Below, piece by piece: positions 34,252 to 46,600 of a stretch of 64,000 nt of DNA (the stretch's first letter is position 1; every line of letters begins with the position of its first letter). Source of the stretch: Branchiostoma floridae. Taxonomy: Eukaryota > Chordata > Leptocardii > Amphioxiformes > Branchiostomatidae. The position numbers and the translations under genes were made by a program. The notes below the pieces were generated by a model. The model did no database searches. It was not told the origin of the DNA and saw only the letters and a program-made list of their open reading frames with translations. The stretch covers positions 2,710,342 through 2,774,341 of the forward strand of contig NC_049989.1 in assembly GCF_000003815.2 (NCBI RefSeq), written 5' to 3'.

Positions 34252-37200
34252 ATGTTCAGTCTTTTATACAGATCGTTAACAGCAAAACATTCCAAGGCCA
34301 TTCGAAGCATCGTTGCCTGCAGGGCGTACCATTTTAAGACTGGCGATTCTGCGGAACTGACGAAGACTTTCACTGCAGACGACGTTTTGACTTTCTCGTC
34401 GCTGTGTGGGGATAAGAACCCGCTTCATCTGGACGAGGAATACGCAAAAACAACCCGCTTTGGGCGCTGCATCGTCCATGGTGTTCTCATCAACGGGTGA
34501 TGTTTACCAATCACTCAGTTTTTTTTTTTTGACAAAACGGGGTGTTTTGTGTTAAGAGCGAGGCTATTGACACACTGAGTGTGTCGATAGCCTAACAGGC
34601 TATTGACACACTGAGTGTGTCGATAGCCTGTTTAGGCTATTGGCACACTGAGTGTGTCGATAGCCTGTTAGGCTATTGACACACCCAGTGATAGAAACCA
34701 CTAAAATGAGGAAATCTTACGATTATATTTGACAATCAACACTCTGAAAAATACAAATGGCATCATGTGTTCATTATCAACCCAAAATACGATCTTTTTC
34801 ACGTGTTTACGGCACAATTTTAAACATCGGAATCTGCTATCATATAGGGTGCTAGTTTTACTGTCACCGCATATGTGATCATGGCAGCCATGTTGGATCG
34901 GTTAGGAACACGTTTTCAGCTGTGTTTACCGACGAATTCCTGCCATATTGGAGAATTTTCGGCCTCAAAACTTATATCACTAAGGAAGCGAAGTTATAGT
35001 TGTTGTTTTACCTCCATTAATTTTAATGTGAAAGAAATATTCTTCCGAGTCGCTGCCGATAGCGCCGGAACCACACGGCCGAAAATTATGACATGTTTTG
35101 TGGTCAGTGTTATTTTTGGTTTATATTGTTAACAGAAACTTTAAAAGTTGTTTATATATAAAATATTCTTATATCAAATGGATGTTTAAAAAGGGACAAG
35201 AAAAATTGAAAAAAAAAAAAGTTAAAAAAACCCCGGCGCGGACTCGAACCGGGTCGGAGCTGGTATCATGAATTGCCGGGTCAACGCTTTACCCATTACG
35301 CCAAGTCGTTCATACACGATGACGGCGGTATTATTAGGCATCTAGATGTAGGGCATAACTTGAATACGTCCGTTCATTCCAAGATTCAAAGATTCCAATG
35401 TCTAATCTTCCGAACAATGTCTAATCAACTATTGCTTGTGTAAAATATTGCCGGAAAGGCATGTTACAAGCTCTGATTGGCTGACTGGCATCTCGGTGTG
35501 TCAATAGCCTGTTTGGCTATTGGCACACTGACTGAGTGTGTCAATAGCCACAGCGTTGTGTTAATCTTAGGATTTGAAGAATTTACTCTTTCGGTCATGA
35601 CACAATGACTGAAGAGCTTAAAACTTTTGATCAGATCTGAATGAAATCTTGCAGGAAATCGTGTATAATGTTTTACAGTAACATTACATCAGGCATAGAT
35701 ACATGTATTCTAAAGTTTCTACCTGTATGAAGATTTGTTGTACTTAAAGGCGTGTGTCTTTACTAGATTTCTTCCAGCCTCCTTGGCAGACTTGTAGGAG
35801 GGTCTGCATGCCTTTTTCCGTTAAGCGTTACGAGCCATTTTAATTCACCGTTAATCGTTACTGACCCGCTCTAATTCAACGTTAAGCGTTATCGGTATAT
35901 TCTTCGTGAAGCGTTAATGGTTGTTTTAATTCAACGTTAATCGTTATTTGTTATCCCGAATTCACTGTTAAGCTTTACCAAGAAATTCTTCGTAACCCGT
36001 ATTAAAGTTTAAACATACACACAAGGTCAAATGCCAGATAGAACCCCTAAAAATGCAGGAAATGGCGTAGGATCATCAACTCTTGCAACTGTCCCCCGGC
36101 ATTAGAGAACCTTTCCCATGTTGAAAATCGTGATGCAGCGCTTCTTCCTCAGATAATACCGGTGCTTCTAGAAGTCTTCAAAGGAGGTTTAACTAGTTTA
36201 TTTCATGAACTGAAAGTTGATTGCTTAAAGGAATATAGTTATATTCAGGGTTGGTTATTTTTCTATGGGGACATTTGGTTTCAAGTTTACTTTTAACATT
36301 ACTTGATATTTCTAAAATGGAATGCAGACAGTTTGATAGTCTTCTCAGCACTGACATTAATGTGGTTTTCTCAGGTTGATATCAGCTGTACTGGGGACCA
36401 AACTTCCAGGGCCAGGTGCAATATTCGTGTCTCAGGACATCAAGTTTCCTGCTCCATGTACGTTTCTAACATCTGTTACCTACTTACATGTATTTTCTGT
36501 TTTGCACTCTCCACACATGGAGTAACAATAACAAAATCAATTGAGAAGTAAGAGAAACACTTTACTTTCCATTAAGGGTCTGTATGGGGGGTTCTGACAA
36601 TCAAAATAGGCTGCCTATGCCTTATGGACAACAGCATGCAGGGCCTCTCCATTCAGTTGGTAATTGCCCTTATGGGACTAAATGATCTTTGGAAGCAAGA
36701 AGCATGTGCTTAGGAAAGTGTTGCAAAAATTATATTCATGGATGCTGTAATGAATGATACATGGATGCTGTACTAAAACATATACAAATGGTGAAATCTA
36801 AATCACTTATGCTCCTCTGCAGTGTATGTGAATGAGTCTGTAACAGCAGCAGTGGAGATCCTGGACATAAGGAAGAGTGTGGTGGTGTGTTCAACCATAT
36901 GTACAGCTACAGGCACCACTAAGGTCAGAGCATATGAAAACCTGTATTACACAGTATGATTTGGTTGTGAACATTGTTTTTGAATGCACCTACCTTCCTT
37001 CTGCATACTGTAACTTTTAAGGGTTCTCTCTGGGTGGTGTAATAGAATCTATGAAAATAAAAGTGATCATCAAACTAGACAAACTCACCAAAGAGCTAAT
37101 CTTCCACTAGTTGTCACATGGAAGACACACACTAAACTATGCACAGTATTTACAAGTTCATTGCAACCGCGAAATTCCCCTAGCCCTTATCAACAAGTAC

Positions 37201-37545
37201 AATGAACGGTGGACCCTGGCTTTAAGTCCCATCCTAGGCAGTGGGACCTACATGTATTTGAGTAGATAGCATGAAACTTGTATAAGAGACAACAGCTGGG
37301 ATTCAAACTCATGACCTCTTGTTCCAGAAGCAAGGTTACCAACTGCAGAACTATGCAGGATACCTAATGAAGATCACAGTTTCCAAGCCTATGGTGAGAG
37401 CTATGGCCTTCCATAATCATGTGTCAGCATGGTCATTATCAATTGTGACACATTTCATTTCTTTCCACAGGTGGTAATGTCAGGCAAAGTGTACCTGATG
37501 GTCCCCAAGGATGAGAATAAACCAACTACAGACAAAACCAGCTGA
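34252..37545 (+). CDS. HTD2: Hydroxyacyl-thioester dehydratase type 2 (mitochondrial 3-hydroxyacyl dehydratase), 167 aa
   Basis: Four exons: 34252-34496, 36375-36457, 36823-36923, 37471-37545. The sum is 504 nt in frame. Length equals vertebrate HTD2 (about 168). The first 28 residues are basic and Ser/Thr-rich, as expected for a mitochondrial leader. The hot-dog (MaoC-like) hydratase motif [14 protein letters not shown] gives the catalytic Asp54/His59 pair, followed by [16 protein letters not shown] and [20 protein letters not shown]. The protein should dehydrate (R)-3-hydroxyacyl-ACP in mitochondrial type II fatty-acid synthesis, which feeds lipoate production; this is homology-based. An upstream in-frame ATG at 34225 is an alternative start. 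Intron 1 (1.9 kb) is packed with repeats. In vertebrates HTD2 shares a bicistronic mRNA with RPP14; no RPP14-like frame is visible upstream here. Confidence 0.9.
34556..35555. mobile_element. Element bounded by arrays of GGCTATTGACACACTGAGTG palindromes
   Basis: At 34561-34690 a roughly 33-base palindrome (AGGCTATTGACACACTGAGT and its inverse) repeats about four times with a period near 36. At 35495-35550 the same palindromes recur. The enclosed 800 bases hold a tRNA-like module and no conserved frame. The whole looks like a non-autonomous transposon in HTD2 intron 1. Exact ends are uncertain. Confidence 0.6.
35224..35311 (-). other. tRNA-like Pol III module (degenerate tRNA or tRNA-derived SINE head)
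   Basis: On the minus strand an A box TGGCGTAATGG (35303-35293), a B box GGTTCGAGTCC (35250-35240) and a T7 run (35230-35224) follow at tRNA-like spacing. The A-box region resembles tRNA-Arg. However, the acceptor arm does not pair and the anticodon stem is poor, so a functional tRNA is unlikely. Confidence 0.45.
35798..36110. mobile_element. Second copy (left part) of the GAGGGTCTGCATG element family
   Basis: Starts GAGGGTCTGCATGCCTTTTT, then about six tandem units on CGTTAANCGTTA, then the internal AAAATGCAGGAAATGGCG also found in the first element. The right end is not seen; the element is truncated. It lies in HTD2 intron 1. Confidence 0.7.
36573..36600. mobile_element. Solo end of the GAGGGTCTGCATG family
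   Basis: AAGGGTCTGTATGGGGGGTT followed by CTGACAA matches, inverted, the right end of the element at 31897-32944. About 28 bases; HTD2 intron 2. Confidence 0.5.
37300..37350 (-). repeat. tRNA-derived SINE relic (B-box-like)
   Basis: The minus strand reads GAGGTCATGAGTTTGAATCC, a B-box-like GAGTTTGAATCCC typical of tRNA-derived SINEs. The A box is unclear. In HTD2 intron 3. Confidence 0.35.
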
Positions 37546-38012
37546 TGTCCCATCATTCCTACAAGATTCCTTACAGATATGGTCCTGTACATGCTCTGGA
37601 GATACATTCAAACAGATGAAACTAAAGGTATCATCTTCTGCCATAATAGAAGGCAGGCATTAGTGGAAAATTGGGGTTTGACTGAATTTAATGTACATGC
37701 ACTTCAGCCTCAGGAAGTTATGTTGGTTCTTTCACTTAAGTCAGAAATAGATCATTTTGCCTTGAGTGGGAGACTTTGTAATCTGTAGCTTGATGTAGAC
37801 ACATGTACACCCTTTAGCAGACTAGCAACACTTGCTACCTTCTTTAAATTGTACCTTGTTTCTATTGCATACCCAGTGAACTGCCTCATGGCAAAACACA
37901 TAATTTTTGTAACATGCTTGAGGTGTGACTGTCCTCAAACACAGGACCTCCTGAAACACAGGACCAGCCTATCAGAGTCGACTGACGAAATTGGTGCCTA
38001 TTCTAAGACCGC

Positions 38013-38095
38013 AACATAAGGACCTGTCAAGGATTCAAACTCTGTGCTCTAGGTTCCGAGTCAACAATCCCTACCACATGGCCACTGGTCTCTGA
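38013..38095 (-). repeat. tRNA-derived SINE relic with A- and B-box-like motifs
   Basis: The minus strand reads GGCCATGTGGTAGGGATTGT (A-box-like TGTGGTAGGG), then about 35 bases on AGAGTTTGAATCC (B-box-like). The arrangement resembles tRNA-headed SINEs. Diverged. Confidence 0.45.
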
Positions 38096-38293
38096 GTAGC
38101 AACTACCTTGTGATGTTGATGAAATGGTATCAGAGAGACAAATTGTTGTCGTTAATTTATTGCAGGAAGACACAATAGACAGGAAAACAGACACTAGCAG
38201 TAATTTACAATAGCAAGACTTTGTAGATGGTTGGTTACATATACAAACTTCAAGTATGCAACACTTTGTTGCTTTGTTATCTACCTAGCAAGT

Positions 38294-38490
38294 TTAGGCC
38301 TAAGTCACATTTCTATACTAGGGCCTGACCGGACAGCTTTCGGGAACAAAAAGTATGATATAAAATACATCAAAATAAAAAAAATAAGATTCATGGGCAT
38401 AATTTGTGTATATCTTTAGGTATACATTTTAATTTTTCGTTTCTTAAAACATTCCGGACGGGCCCCGGTTTGGAAATAGGGCCTAAGCCT
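38294..38490. mobile_element. MITE with TAAGTCACATTTC ends (copy 2)
   Basis: Same family as 11802-12008. Shared interior GGGCATAATTTGTGTATATC and TTTTTCGTTTCTTAAAAC; inverted ends TAGGCCTAAGTCACATTTC and GGAAATAGGGCCTAAGCC. Non-coding. Confidence 0.7.
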
Positions 38491-40097
38491 TACCAGTAGA
38501 ACTTAGCCCTAAGAAAATCAAAGTAAGTTTTTCTGAAGTCAACCTGCAGATTTGTCAGATTTTTTTGAACAGCAAAGATAAAATGTGACCAGAAAAAATT
38601 ATTGTGGTTAACAAGGAAAACATTGGTATCTGTAAGCCAACTGTGCTTGGCACATCCTCTGAATCAACAATAAAATCTTGCTGATACAAAAAGACCTCTT
38701 CATGTATTTCGTACATACATACATACACTGGTATATCTATACAGTCTGAAAGGTGGGTTACCATGCAAAAATTTCATTTAGGACCCAGAAAAATAGTGTG
38801 GTTGTGATGTAGTGCCAAGTTCATCTCTCTTTGACATATTTCACTTTTAAGGAAAGGGTTTTGAAGAAACAATACAATTGAACTTTTTTTCAGGAAAATG
38901 AAAATGATGGTGGCAAGAAAAATCCGGTTCATAAAGTAACACTTCTTTCAAATACCAATAATAGCTGATCTGTTCAGCATTTTCTGCACCAAAATGTTGT
39001 TTCTAACATACGATCCATTGGTACATTTCAGATCTTGCTGGCCTGGTTAAACATGTACAAATGTGGCACTTGAAGTACCGGTTAAGTTACATGCATAGCA
39101 AACAGGACAATATTCAGTGTCGACTTGACTGTAGAAATTTCTGCTTATTTTACAGTATTCCACCAAGAAAAAAAATGTTGTGAAGAAATGCTACCTTTCT
39201 GGGGTAGAGAGTACTTTTGTTTGAATCTGATACATGACAATGCTACGGCAGGGGGACTGTAGCACTTTTGTAGCACCTTGTACAATAAAAAATGGTGCTA
39301 TGAAACCTGACACTGAAAGGTCCGTAACAATAAACTCAGATGGACACACAATATATTCTCTCCTTGGAATGTCAGGAAAAACTATCTAATCAAAGAATGT
39401 ACAAATTCATTGTATAAATCTTCCGCTATGTACAAATAAAACTACTCTTGAGGTATGGACATCTTTGAGTCCTTTGTCTCATGGAGTTTCCACAGAGAAG
39501 AGCCAGCACAAGAGTTTACTTCACAGTTAAGGAACTAATACTATTGTACGTCTATTACATGTATTCAGTTTATCTACAGGAAAAAAAATGTACACAGGCA
39601 GAAGTCATCTAGCATATGCATGGGAAAGAGAATACTTGAAAAGTCAACACACACATCTACGGTGCATTCTTTTCCATAACTTACTAAGACCAGAAGTCAT
39701 TGCAAAAGAACTGCATTCCTTGCACTTGCAAATGTACAATAAACAAAATTATTAATTCCCTAAATATCATTTATATCCCTAAAATATTTGATGTTTTTCT
39801 CAAAATGAAATTACAGTATAATGGAATTTGAACCATTTCTTTAAAAAAACTGAGTTAACTGAGCAAATGCAGCTTGATCTTATTTGCAAAACTATGACTG
39901 CAAACTCAAAAAAAGAGTATGAATAAATACTTCTGGACAAGGCATCTTTTGTACAAGCATGAGTAGAGTACCTTTGAACAATGAATTTCACAGAGCTTTT
40001 GTGTAATTATCAATGTTTCTAATTTGCATCAATAGTTCAAAGAAGAACCACTTTTCATGTAACAAGAACACTGAAAAGTTAAAAGGGGTTGAATAAT

Positions 40098-40103
40098 TTT
40101 ATT
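40098..40103 (-). terminator. Candidate polyadenylation signal for SUDS3
   Basis: TTTATT on +, AATAAA on the minus strand, about 510 bases past the SUDS3 stop. Confidence 0.35.
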
Positions 40104-40614
40104 TCTAACCATATTTTGCATCCCTAAGTTCTTTCTTTGCCATGTTATTTTAATTCTTTGGAATGAGATGAATCCACTGTTACCGAACCTGAGACATATG
40201 GCTGAAGTAGAAATATGCTGTTCTGGAGTAAATGGAAAACATAACTCTGGAAGCTACTTAACAATTCAACATGCTAGACTGAACTGGTCTTGTCAGTAAC
40301 TGAGAAGTGTGCAGAAAACATGCTGATAGAAACATTATGTTATAATGCTGGCTCTATCTCATAGGAAACAGTTCACAATCCAGAATACCTCAAACAGTCC
40401 AAAAAGTTCCCCTATTCACCAACAAAGCAATCCATATCTGCAATATCTGCCAATTTGACAAACACATTTGTAACACTGTTAAGACAGAATTGCATTGGAT
40501 TGTTCCATTTCTTTTCCGTGGGGGAAACTAGGGCTTTTTTGAACAGCTTGAGGGTGGATTGTTGCAAATAGTGGTACCAAAAATAATTATGCTGGTTGAT
40601 GAAAAAATCCCAGG

Positions 40615-43600
40615 CTATGTTGCTCTCTTGCGGATGGAGTATTTTCCTTTCTGCAGTTGGCTGACATAGACTCGGAACTTGGAGTTGTCTGACAATCTTC
40701 TCACCCAAACCTGGAGAATCAAAACAAGGTATCGTTGAAGAGGTTCATCAGTCACGTTTGAGTAAGTTAATAGAATGATTCTTCAATCAAGAAAATTTGG
40801 AGGTATGTGTCTTACGTGTTTTCAAGAGTCACTGAAGAATTATTCTTTGAAAGCTATTGAATCTAAAAATGATAAAAGTACAGCTCCTGCTGCCTAGAGG
40901 CCACAGGTCAAGTGGTCATCAACTAGCACTGTCCAGTGTCCGGTATCAGAAGGTGGAGCCCAACTCTCTGATTCTACCGCCTTTCTCCTTGGATGAGCAG
41001 CTCAAACACTGACAGCCATTTTGAAAGTCAAGGTTCTCACCTCGTTCTGTCCGACTGAGCTGATTGTGCCGCTGGTTTTCCCGTTCTCTTTAGACTCCAC
41101 GTACACTGTCTGGCCTCTGTGGTACCTACAAGACAGGAAACACACCACAAATTTTACAATTCTTGTACACAGTCATAAATAATGTTTTAGACCTCCCACC
41201 ACTAGTATGCCTGCGTGGAGAAATCGTAGTCTGGAGGTAGGGACCGAAGTCAATACACATTGTTCTGTGTACGTATATGCGTGTTATTATCTCCCTGAGT
41301 AAAGAGGGATAAAGGCCAGGTAAACATTATGTGCATCTACACTATACTATCAAAAATAACAGCTCAAATTCAGTCCTTAGACTGTTCACTAATCATAATA
41401 TGTAAAAGGTAATATGTAAAAGGTAAAGGCCACTAACTTGTTAACAATTCTTGTCTTCACATGTCTAGATGTGTTTTGTTTTTTGTCCCGGGGTGGGGGT
41501 GTCTTGAATATTGACATATTATCCACAGTGCAAACTGTGAACTAACTCTGTCATTGAACTACAGTCAAACCTGTCCTGAGCAACCACTCAAGGGACCGAG
41601 CAAAAATGGTTGCCGAGGACAGGTGGTTGCTCCCGACAAGTTGGTCAGTTGGCGAACAAAAATAATAAATGATACGGTTCGCATGATATACACCTTTCAG
41701 TTAGTTCTCAGGAAACATATCTACAAGAGATGCACAGTTTTCAATCCCCATGCTGTTATGTAAACAAATTTCAAGAAACCATTGTTTAACAATCAGAGCT
41801 GGGTTTGTCTAACAATCAAACATGGTTTGTTTTGTAGTTGTCTGTTTCCTTGAACAGCCCAAACAAGTGCTTTCAATCTCTCTACCAGTATGTCAAAATT
41901 CTCACTGATAATCATTTTGCACGGTGCACATTGTCAATATGCTTGACTGATATTCCCTTACATAAAGAAAAGAAGTCCAGGGTAACTGTGCCTAGTACAT
42001 AATTCTTCATATAAAATGGCTGCTAGCTGCTGTCAATCAATTTTGGTTGGTTGGGGCAGGTTGACTGTCCTTTTGGGACTGTAAAAAAAGTGGTTGCCGG
42101 TTGGGGAAGACAGGTGGTTGCTTGGGAGGGGGTCTTAACTATGTAAAAATGGACGGGACTGTTTCAATGTGTCCTCTGATGGCAGGTGGTTGCCTGCGCC
42201 AGGTGGTTGCTCGGACAGGTTTCACTGTACCACACTTAGGATATTTTACAGCTTCCTTTAGATTGACTTAGCCTGAGAGTTGCAAATTTGTAATGAGGTT
42301 TTGGAGGTTTTCAACTTGGCATGAGATGGCCTGTTATCAACATTTCTAAACTCTATGCCTAAAAGACGTAGAGATCATTAAACTACAAGGACTGGCCAGC
42401 CTACCATTTCTTGTCATAGAAGAGTCTGCCTTCCTCAATCCGTGCATCAAAGCTGTTGACTGGTGGGGAGGGGGGGCTAACTGGAGGACTGAGGTCTGGA
42501 GATGCGAACGAAACCACAACAGATTAGAACTCTCATTCATACACTTAAGTACCAAAATACCCTTCCTTAAGCAGATGTCAAACTATCATTGACCGTTAGC
42601 TGAATATATTGATCGCTTGAAGGTAGTCAAATTTCAAAATCACAAAAGTCGGGCATATATTCACTAAAAATCTACTGCTATATTGCACTGTACCTCAATG
42701 ACTTGCTGTTTTCAGAACATAGCACAGTGATCAAGCATACTTTGGTTGTCTTCAGAACTATTCTGGCCAGAAAGGTCTTTAAGGCTTGCTTTTAGACTCC
42801 TTTTCCCCCACAGTGTTAAGCTGGTCTAATGAATTCCCAAACAACTATCTACGATACTACATTCTCCAGAAATCATAACAACTTGCAATCTTGGCAAGTC
42901 ATCTTCAGATACTACAAGTAATCTTCCTAGTACTTTTAAAATCTTCACTAGCAAAGCTAAGCCGATGACCTGGCAACACTATAACACTGAAATCTCTATA
43001 CAAGGGGTCAAGCAGAAATCTTTAAATCAATATTTGGTAAGGAAAACAATTCCAACTTACGTATTGATTTCTTTGATGAGACTTTCCCCTGGAGAAATAA
43101 CAGGAAGTAGGTGATGTTAGAACCGTTATAGCTAGTACCATAATGCTATTAATATCATTGAATTATATCATACCTAAACTTATTAACACATAAGCAACAT
43201 CAGCTATGATTCTCGTGATCATAAATTGCAATCTATCGTAGGAAAACAAGCTGTTGAGAAAACAATTTTTTTACTAACTTTGTTGACAATCCTGAGGTCT
43301 TCCAGCACGTCATCGTCAGACAACAACAAGTTCAGCTGCGGAGCACCTAGTGAGGCAACTGTTAAGGAAACTTACTATATCAAGAAAACAACTGATTAAA
43401 AAGATATCAAAACTGGAGCTTTTGCTGCAGTGCCATAGAAAGTCACTTTGTGGGCCAAAAATCTAATTAATTGTTTCTTTCTTTGATGAACCCTTACCAA
43501 TGTACCAAATATCATCAAGATCCATCCATGACTTTTCGAGTCATGCTATCCACAACCAGACAAAAGCACCTGAAAACATAACCTTCTTGCCTAAGGTAAA

Positions 43601-46600
43601 AACTCCAGTATCCAGAAATTGACTTTTCTTTGTGTTTGGATGACAGCAGCACCAGAACACAGTGGACTATTACTACTTGGGCTAAACATGTCTTTTAATG
43701 TGTGCAAAAGAACTGACACATTGCTAGGCAATATAGGGAATAGTGTGAATCTTGAAATTTTGGGTGGGTTCATTGTCGCACTTTTTGTGGAATTTCTCAA
43801 GTGCAAAATCATCATTCTGTGAATAAAGTTTTGAATGGGAACAAAACACACTGCAAAAAAAATGGCTGTTCATGTGTGTCATGAAATTAAATCCCTGCAA
43901 TAATAAACAAATTTACAGTAAATGGTGCATAAACTTGAAAGGATATCAGGAGAGGGTTTCCTTCTCTTGTCAGGGATGGGCAGGGGCTCGTTGGGTCTTC
44001 TCCTCAGCTTTCTGGTCAGCACTGGTTTGACCTCTGTAGAATCTGAAATCAACCATAATCCAATCAGGAATGTTCCATTGCAAACTCTCAAGAGGGGTGA
44101 TCAGACTGTTCTTTTCACATTATTTTCCCCTTTCATAATCATATCAACTCTAAAAGTGTTAGACAAAGACACATTAATATGTGAATCATTAATCCTTACA
44201 TGTTAGATAAGTGAAAATCATTTTCATGATATTCTTTAGAGCCAGTCTGGATAGAAAAGTCATCCCAGTGATGACCCGTGACAAAATTAGCCACATTTGG
44301 GATTGTGTTCTTGCTGCCTAAATTGGCTACATATAGCAGCAAGAAGTAGAACTTCAGTTAGAAGCTCTGAGGAAGATGTCTAACAGACATCGAAACGTCA
44401 GCAGGTAAGACACATTCTAGTTGCGAAAAAGAAATCTCCAATATCCGTTGACATTCTTTAGTACCACATATGTCTTAAGACAAGAAGAAGTATGCATTTG
44501 TACCTCCAGTCAGTTCCATAGTATTCCTCTCACTCTCAATCATTCTTTTTCTCTCCTCCAGCTCCTGAATCAGGCTTTCCTTCAGTTTTATCTTCTCTTC
44601 CTGAGGAGATAAAGGAAAAAAAAAATATCAATGCAACATAAATATATATGTCCTAATTGCATATAAACTTGATATTGTGTAATTGAAAAAAAAGAAATGT
44701 ACAACATGCATGAATAAACTCTTCCTATATGGTTAAAAGTGTTCTTATTCAGTTATTGACTAAGTTTCACACCCTTAGCACAGTACACTGTATAAGCATC
44801 CTTGTTGACTAAAAGTTAGAGGTTAAAGTATACTACAGTGGAAGCCAGCTATTTGCAATACGCTTAGTCGCAAAAATCGGTTAGTTGCAAAGAATTTTGA
44901 AATCCAAAACCATTTCCCATTGGCGCTATTGTTTACAGCACCCCATATTTGCAAAGCCCAAATCGGCTAATCGGGAAAAAAATTCAAGTTACAACCCCGA
45001 AATATGCCAAACAAATCACCAGAATCAGCAGGAATGAACCAAAATTTTCCCGTATAAAGATATCAGATCGCCAAAAGTATAAAAACTGTCTGTTTTGAGT
45101 CCGAAAAGGCCGCGATTTCTATTCAATTTACGTCGCTAGCGCGCGGCCCGGCGGATACCGCAGGGAATCATGGGATACTACACATGACGCCGCGTCCGCC
45201 ATCTTTGTTTTCGTGATGGAAATGTTTTGAAAATGACGCTGTCGACTGTGGCAAAATTTCAGTGTAATCTGTGGACATCGTAACTGGAAAATTTGTAGAT
45301 ATGAAGATTAACAGTTTATTTATGCGTTAGTCATGAGTATTTTCGCCTAGTACATAAAGTTTGTCTGAAAACCAAGAGCGTTTTCGTCCTACAACGTAGC
45401 GATGTTTTTCGTCTGTGTATCACATGTCGACAAATCTTACGTAGTAAGCGCGTGCACTGTACCCTTTATCAGTCCTCTATTAATCAAAACAATTGTTCAT
45501 TTGGCAAATTTAGAATACGTTTGCATATGTACCTCGTTTTTTTTCGGTAGCTTAACGTGTTTTAGCAGTGTTAATTTCTTTGTTTTCTTCAAGCCGATAC
45601 TACCGTATATTCTCGAATAAAGTACGCACCCCAATTAAAGTACGCACCCCTGCTTTTGGACAAGTCTTAGACAGATCTTTGGGACTGAAAGGTAAAATGG
45701 AAAAACTCAAATAAAGTACGCACCCCTTCTCCACCAGTTTTGAACAGACCTTTAACTAAATAAATTCGAATTTATGATGTTTTCCCCAGGTCATTTTGCA
45801 TAAAATAACCTGGGTTTACACTGTCATTGTCTCTATAAACTTGTGAATTGCCTGCTGCAAATTATAAAAATCACTGAGAACTGGTAGAAGAAATCAGGCA
45901 AAACCAGTTGTACAAGTCAAAGTCACTAACTCAAAAGGATTGTATGCAAATGCCACTGTTAATATGTAAATCATGTTAAGACAATTTCTTTGTTTCATGT
46001 TTAGACAACTTCAAGACAACAACAATGTGTATGTTTTGAAACATTACTAGAAGTGTAGCTCCACCTTGCTTTATTTTAGGCTTTTCTTACCATTTATCTG
46101 TGCAGTAACCTCAAATAAAGTACGCACCCCAACTTTGGCAACAACTTGTAGCACCTTTTCAATTTTGAAAAGTTAAAAAAGTGCGTACTTTATTCGAGAA
46201 TATACGGTATAGACGAAACGTAACAGATCTTTTGATGCATCGCGATTCGTTCTTCGACACTAAAATGTGATAACAAATTATATCACAAGTACCGATAAAA
46301 GATAAATTTGAAGCTGAAAGTGGCTAATAAGTATATTTGTGGAGTTTAATGAAATTATGGACTTGATTATTTGTGGTAGAAATGATTGTGTTGTATTCTT
46401 TGTGTCAATGCGTGCGATGCGTTCACCGATGCCCCCCTCCCCCATCCCACTCGGGTCATTTCGAGCAACATCTTTTAATCGGGAACGCCGGTTAGACGGG
46501 AAAATTTAGCTGGCAAATGGCCTTCCCTAATAAGCGACTTCTACTGTATATGACTTAAGTCTTTATCATGTTTCCATAAGTTATGCTGCAAGTATAAAGA

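Larger units (their letters stand above)
37546..40097. other. 3' region of HTD2 and 3' region of SUDS3
   Basis: 2.5 kb of convergent non-coding sequence. It contains a SINE relic (38013-38095) and a MITE (38294-38490). Several AATAAA motifs occur on + (for example 38669, 39284, 39433), but none is close enough to the HTD2 stop to be assigned. No coding exon recognised. Confidence 0.5.

Noticed and set aside
34561-34690. CRISPR-like array of regular repeats
   Set aside because: Units are self-palindromic with 3-4 base spacers and lie in a eukaryotic intron; no unique spacers.
34875-35132. 85-codon frame in HTD2 intron 1 as a gene
   Set aside because: Lies inside the palindrome-bounded element; no domain and no splice partners.
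35224-35311. Functional tRNA-Arg gene on the minus strand
   Set aside because: A and B boxes are good, but the acceptor arm does not pair and position 33 is not T; kept only as a tRNA-like module.
45120-45250. CpG-rich promoter with ATGGCGG-like start inside SUDS3 intron 5
   Set aside because: Lies within the outer transposon-like element; no coding exon follows on either strand.
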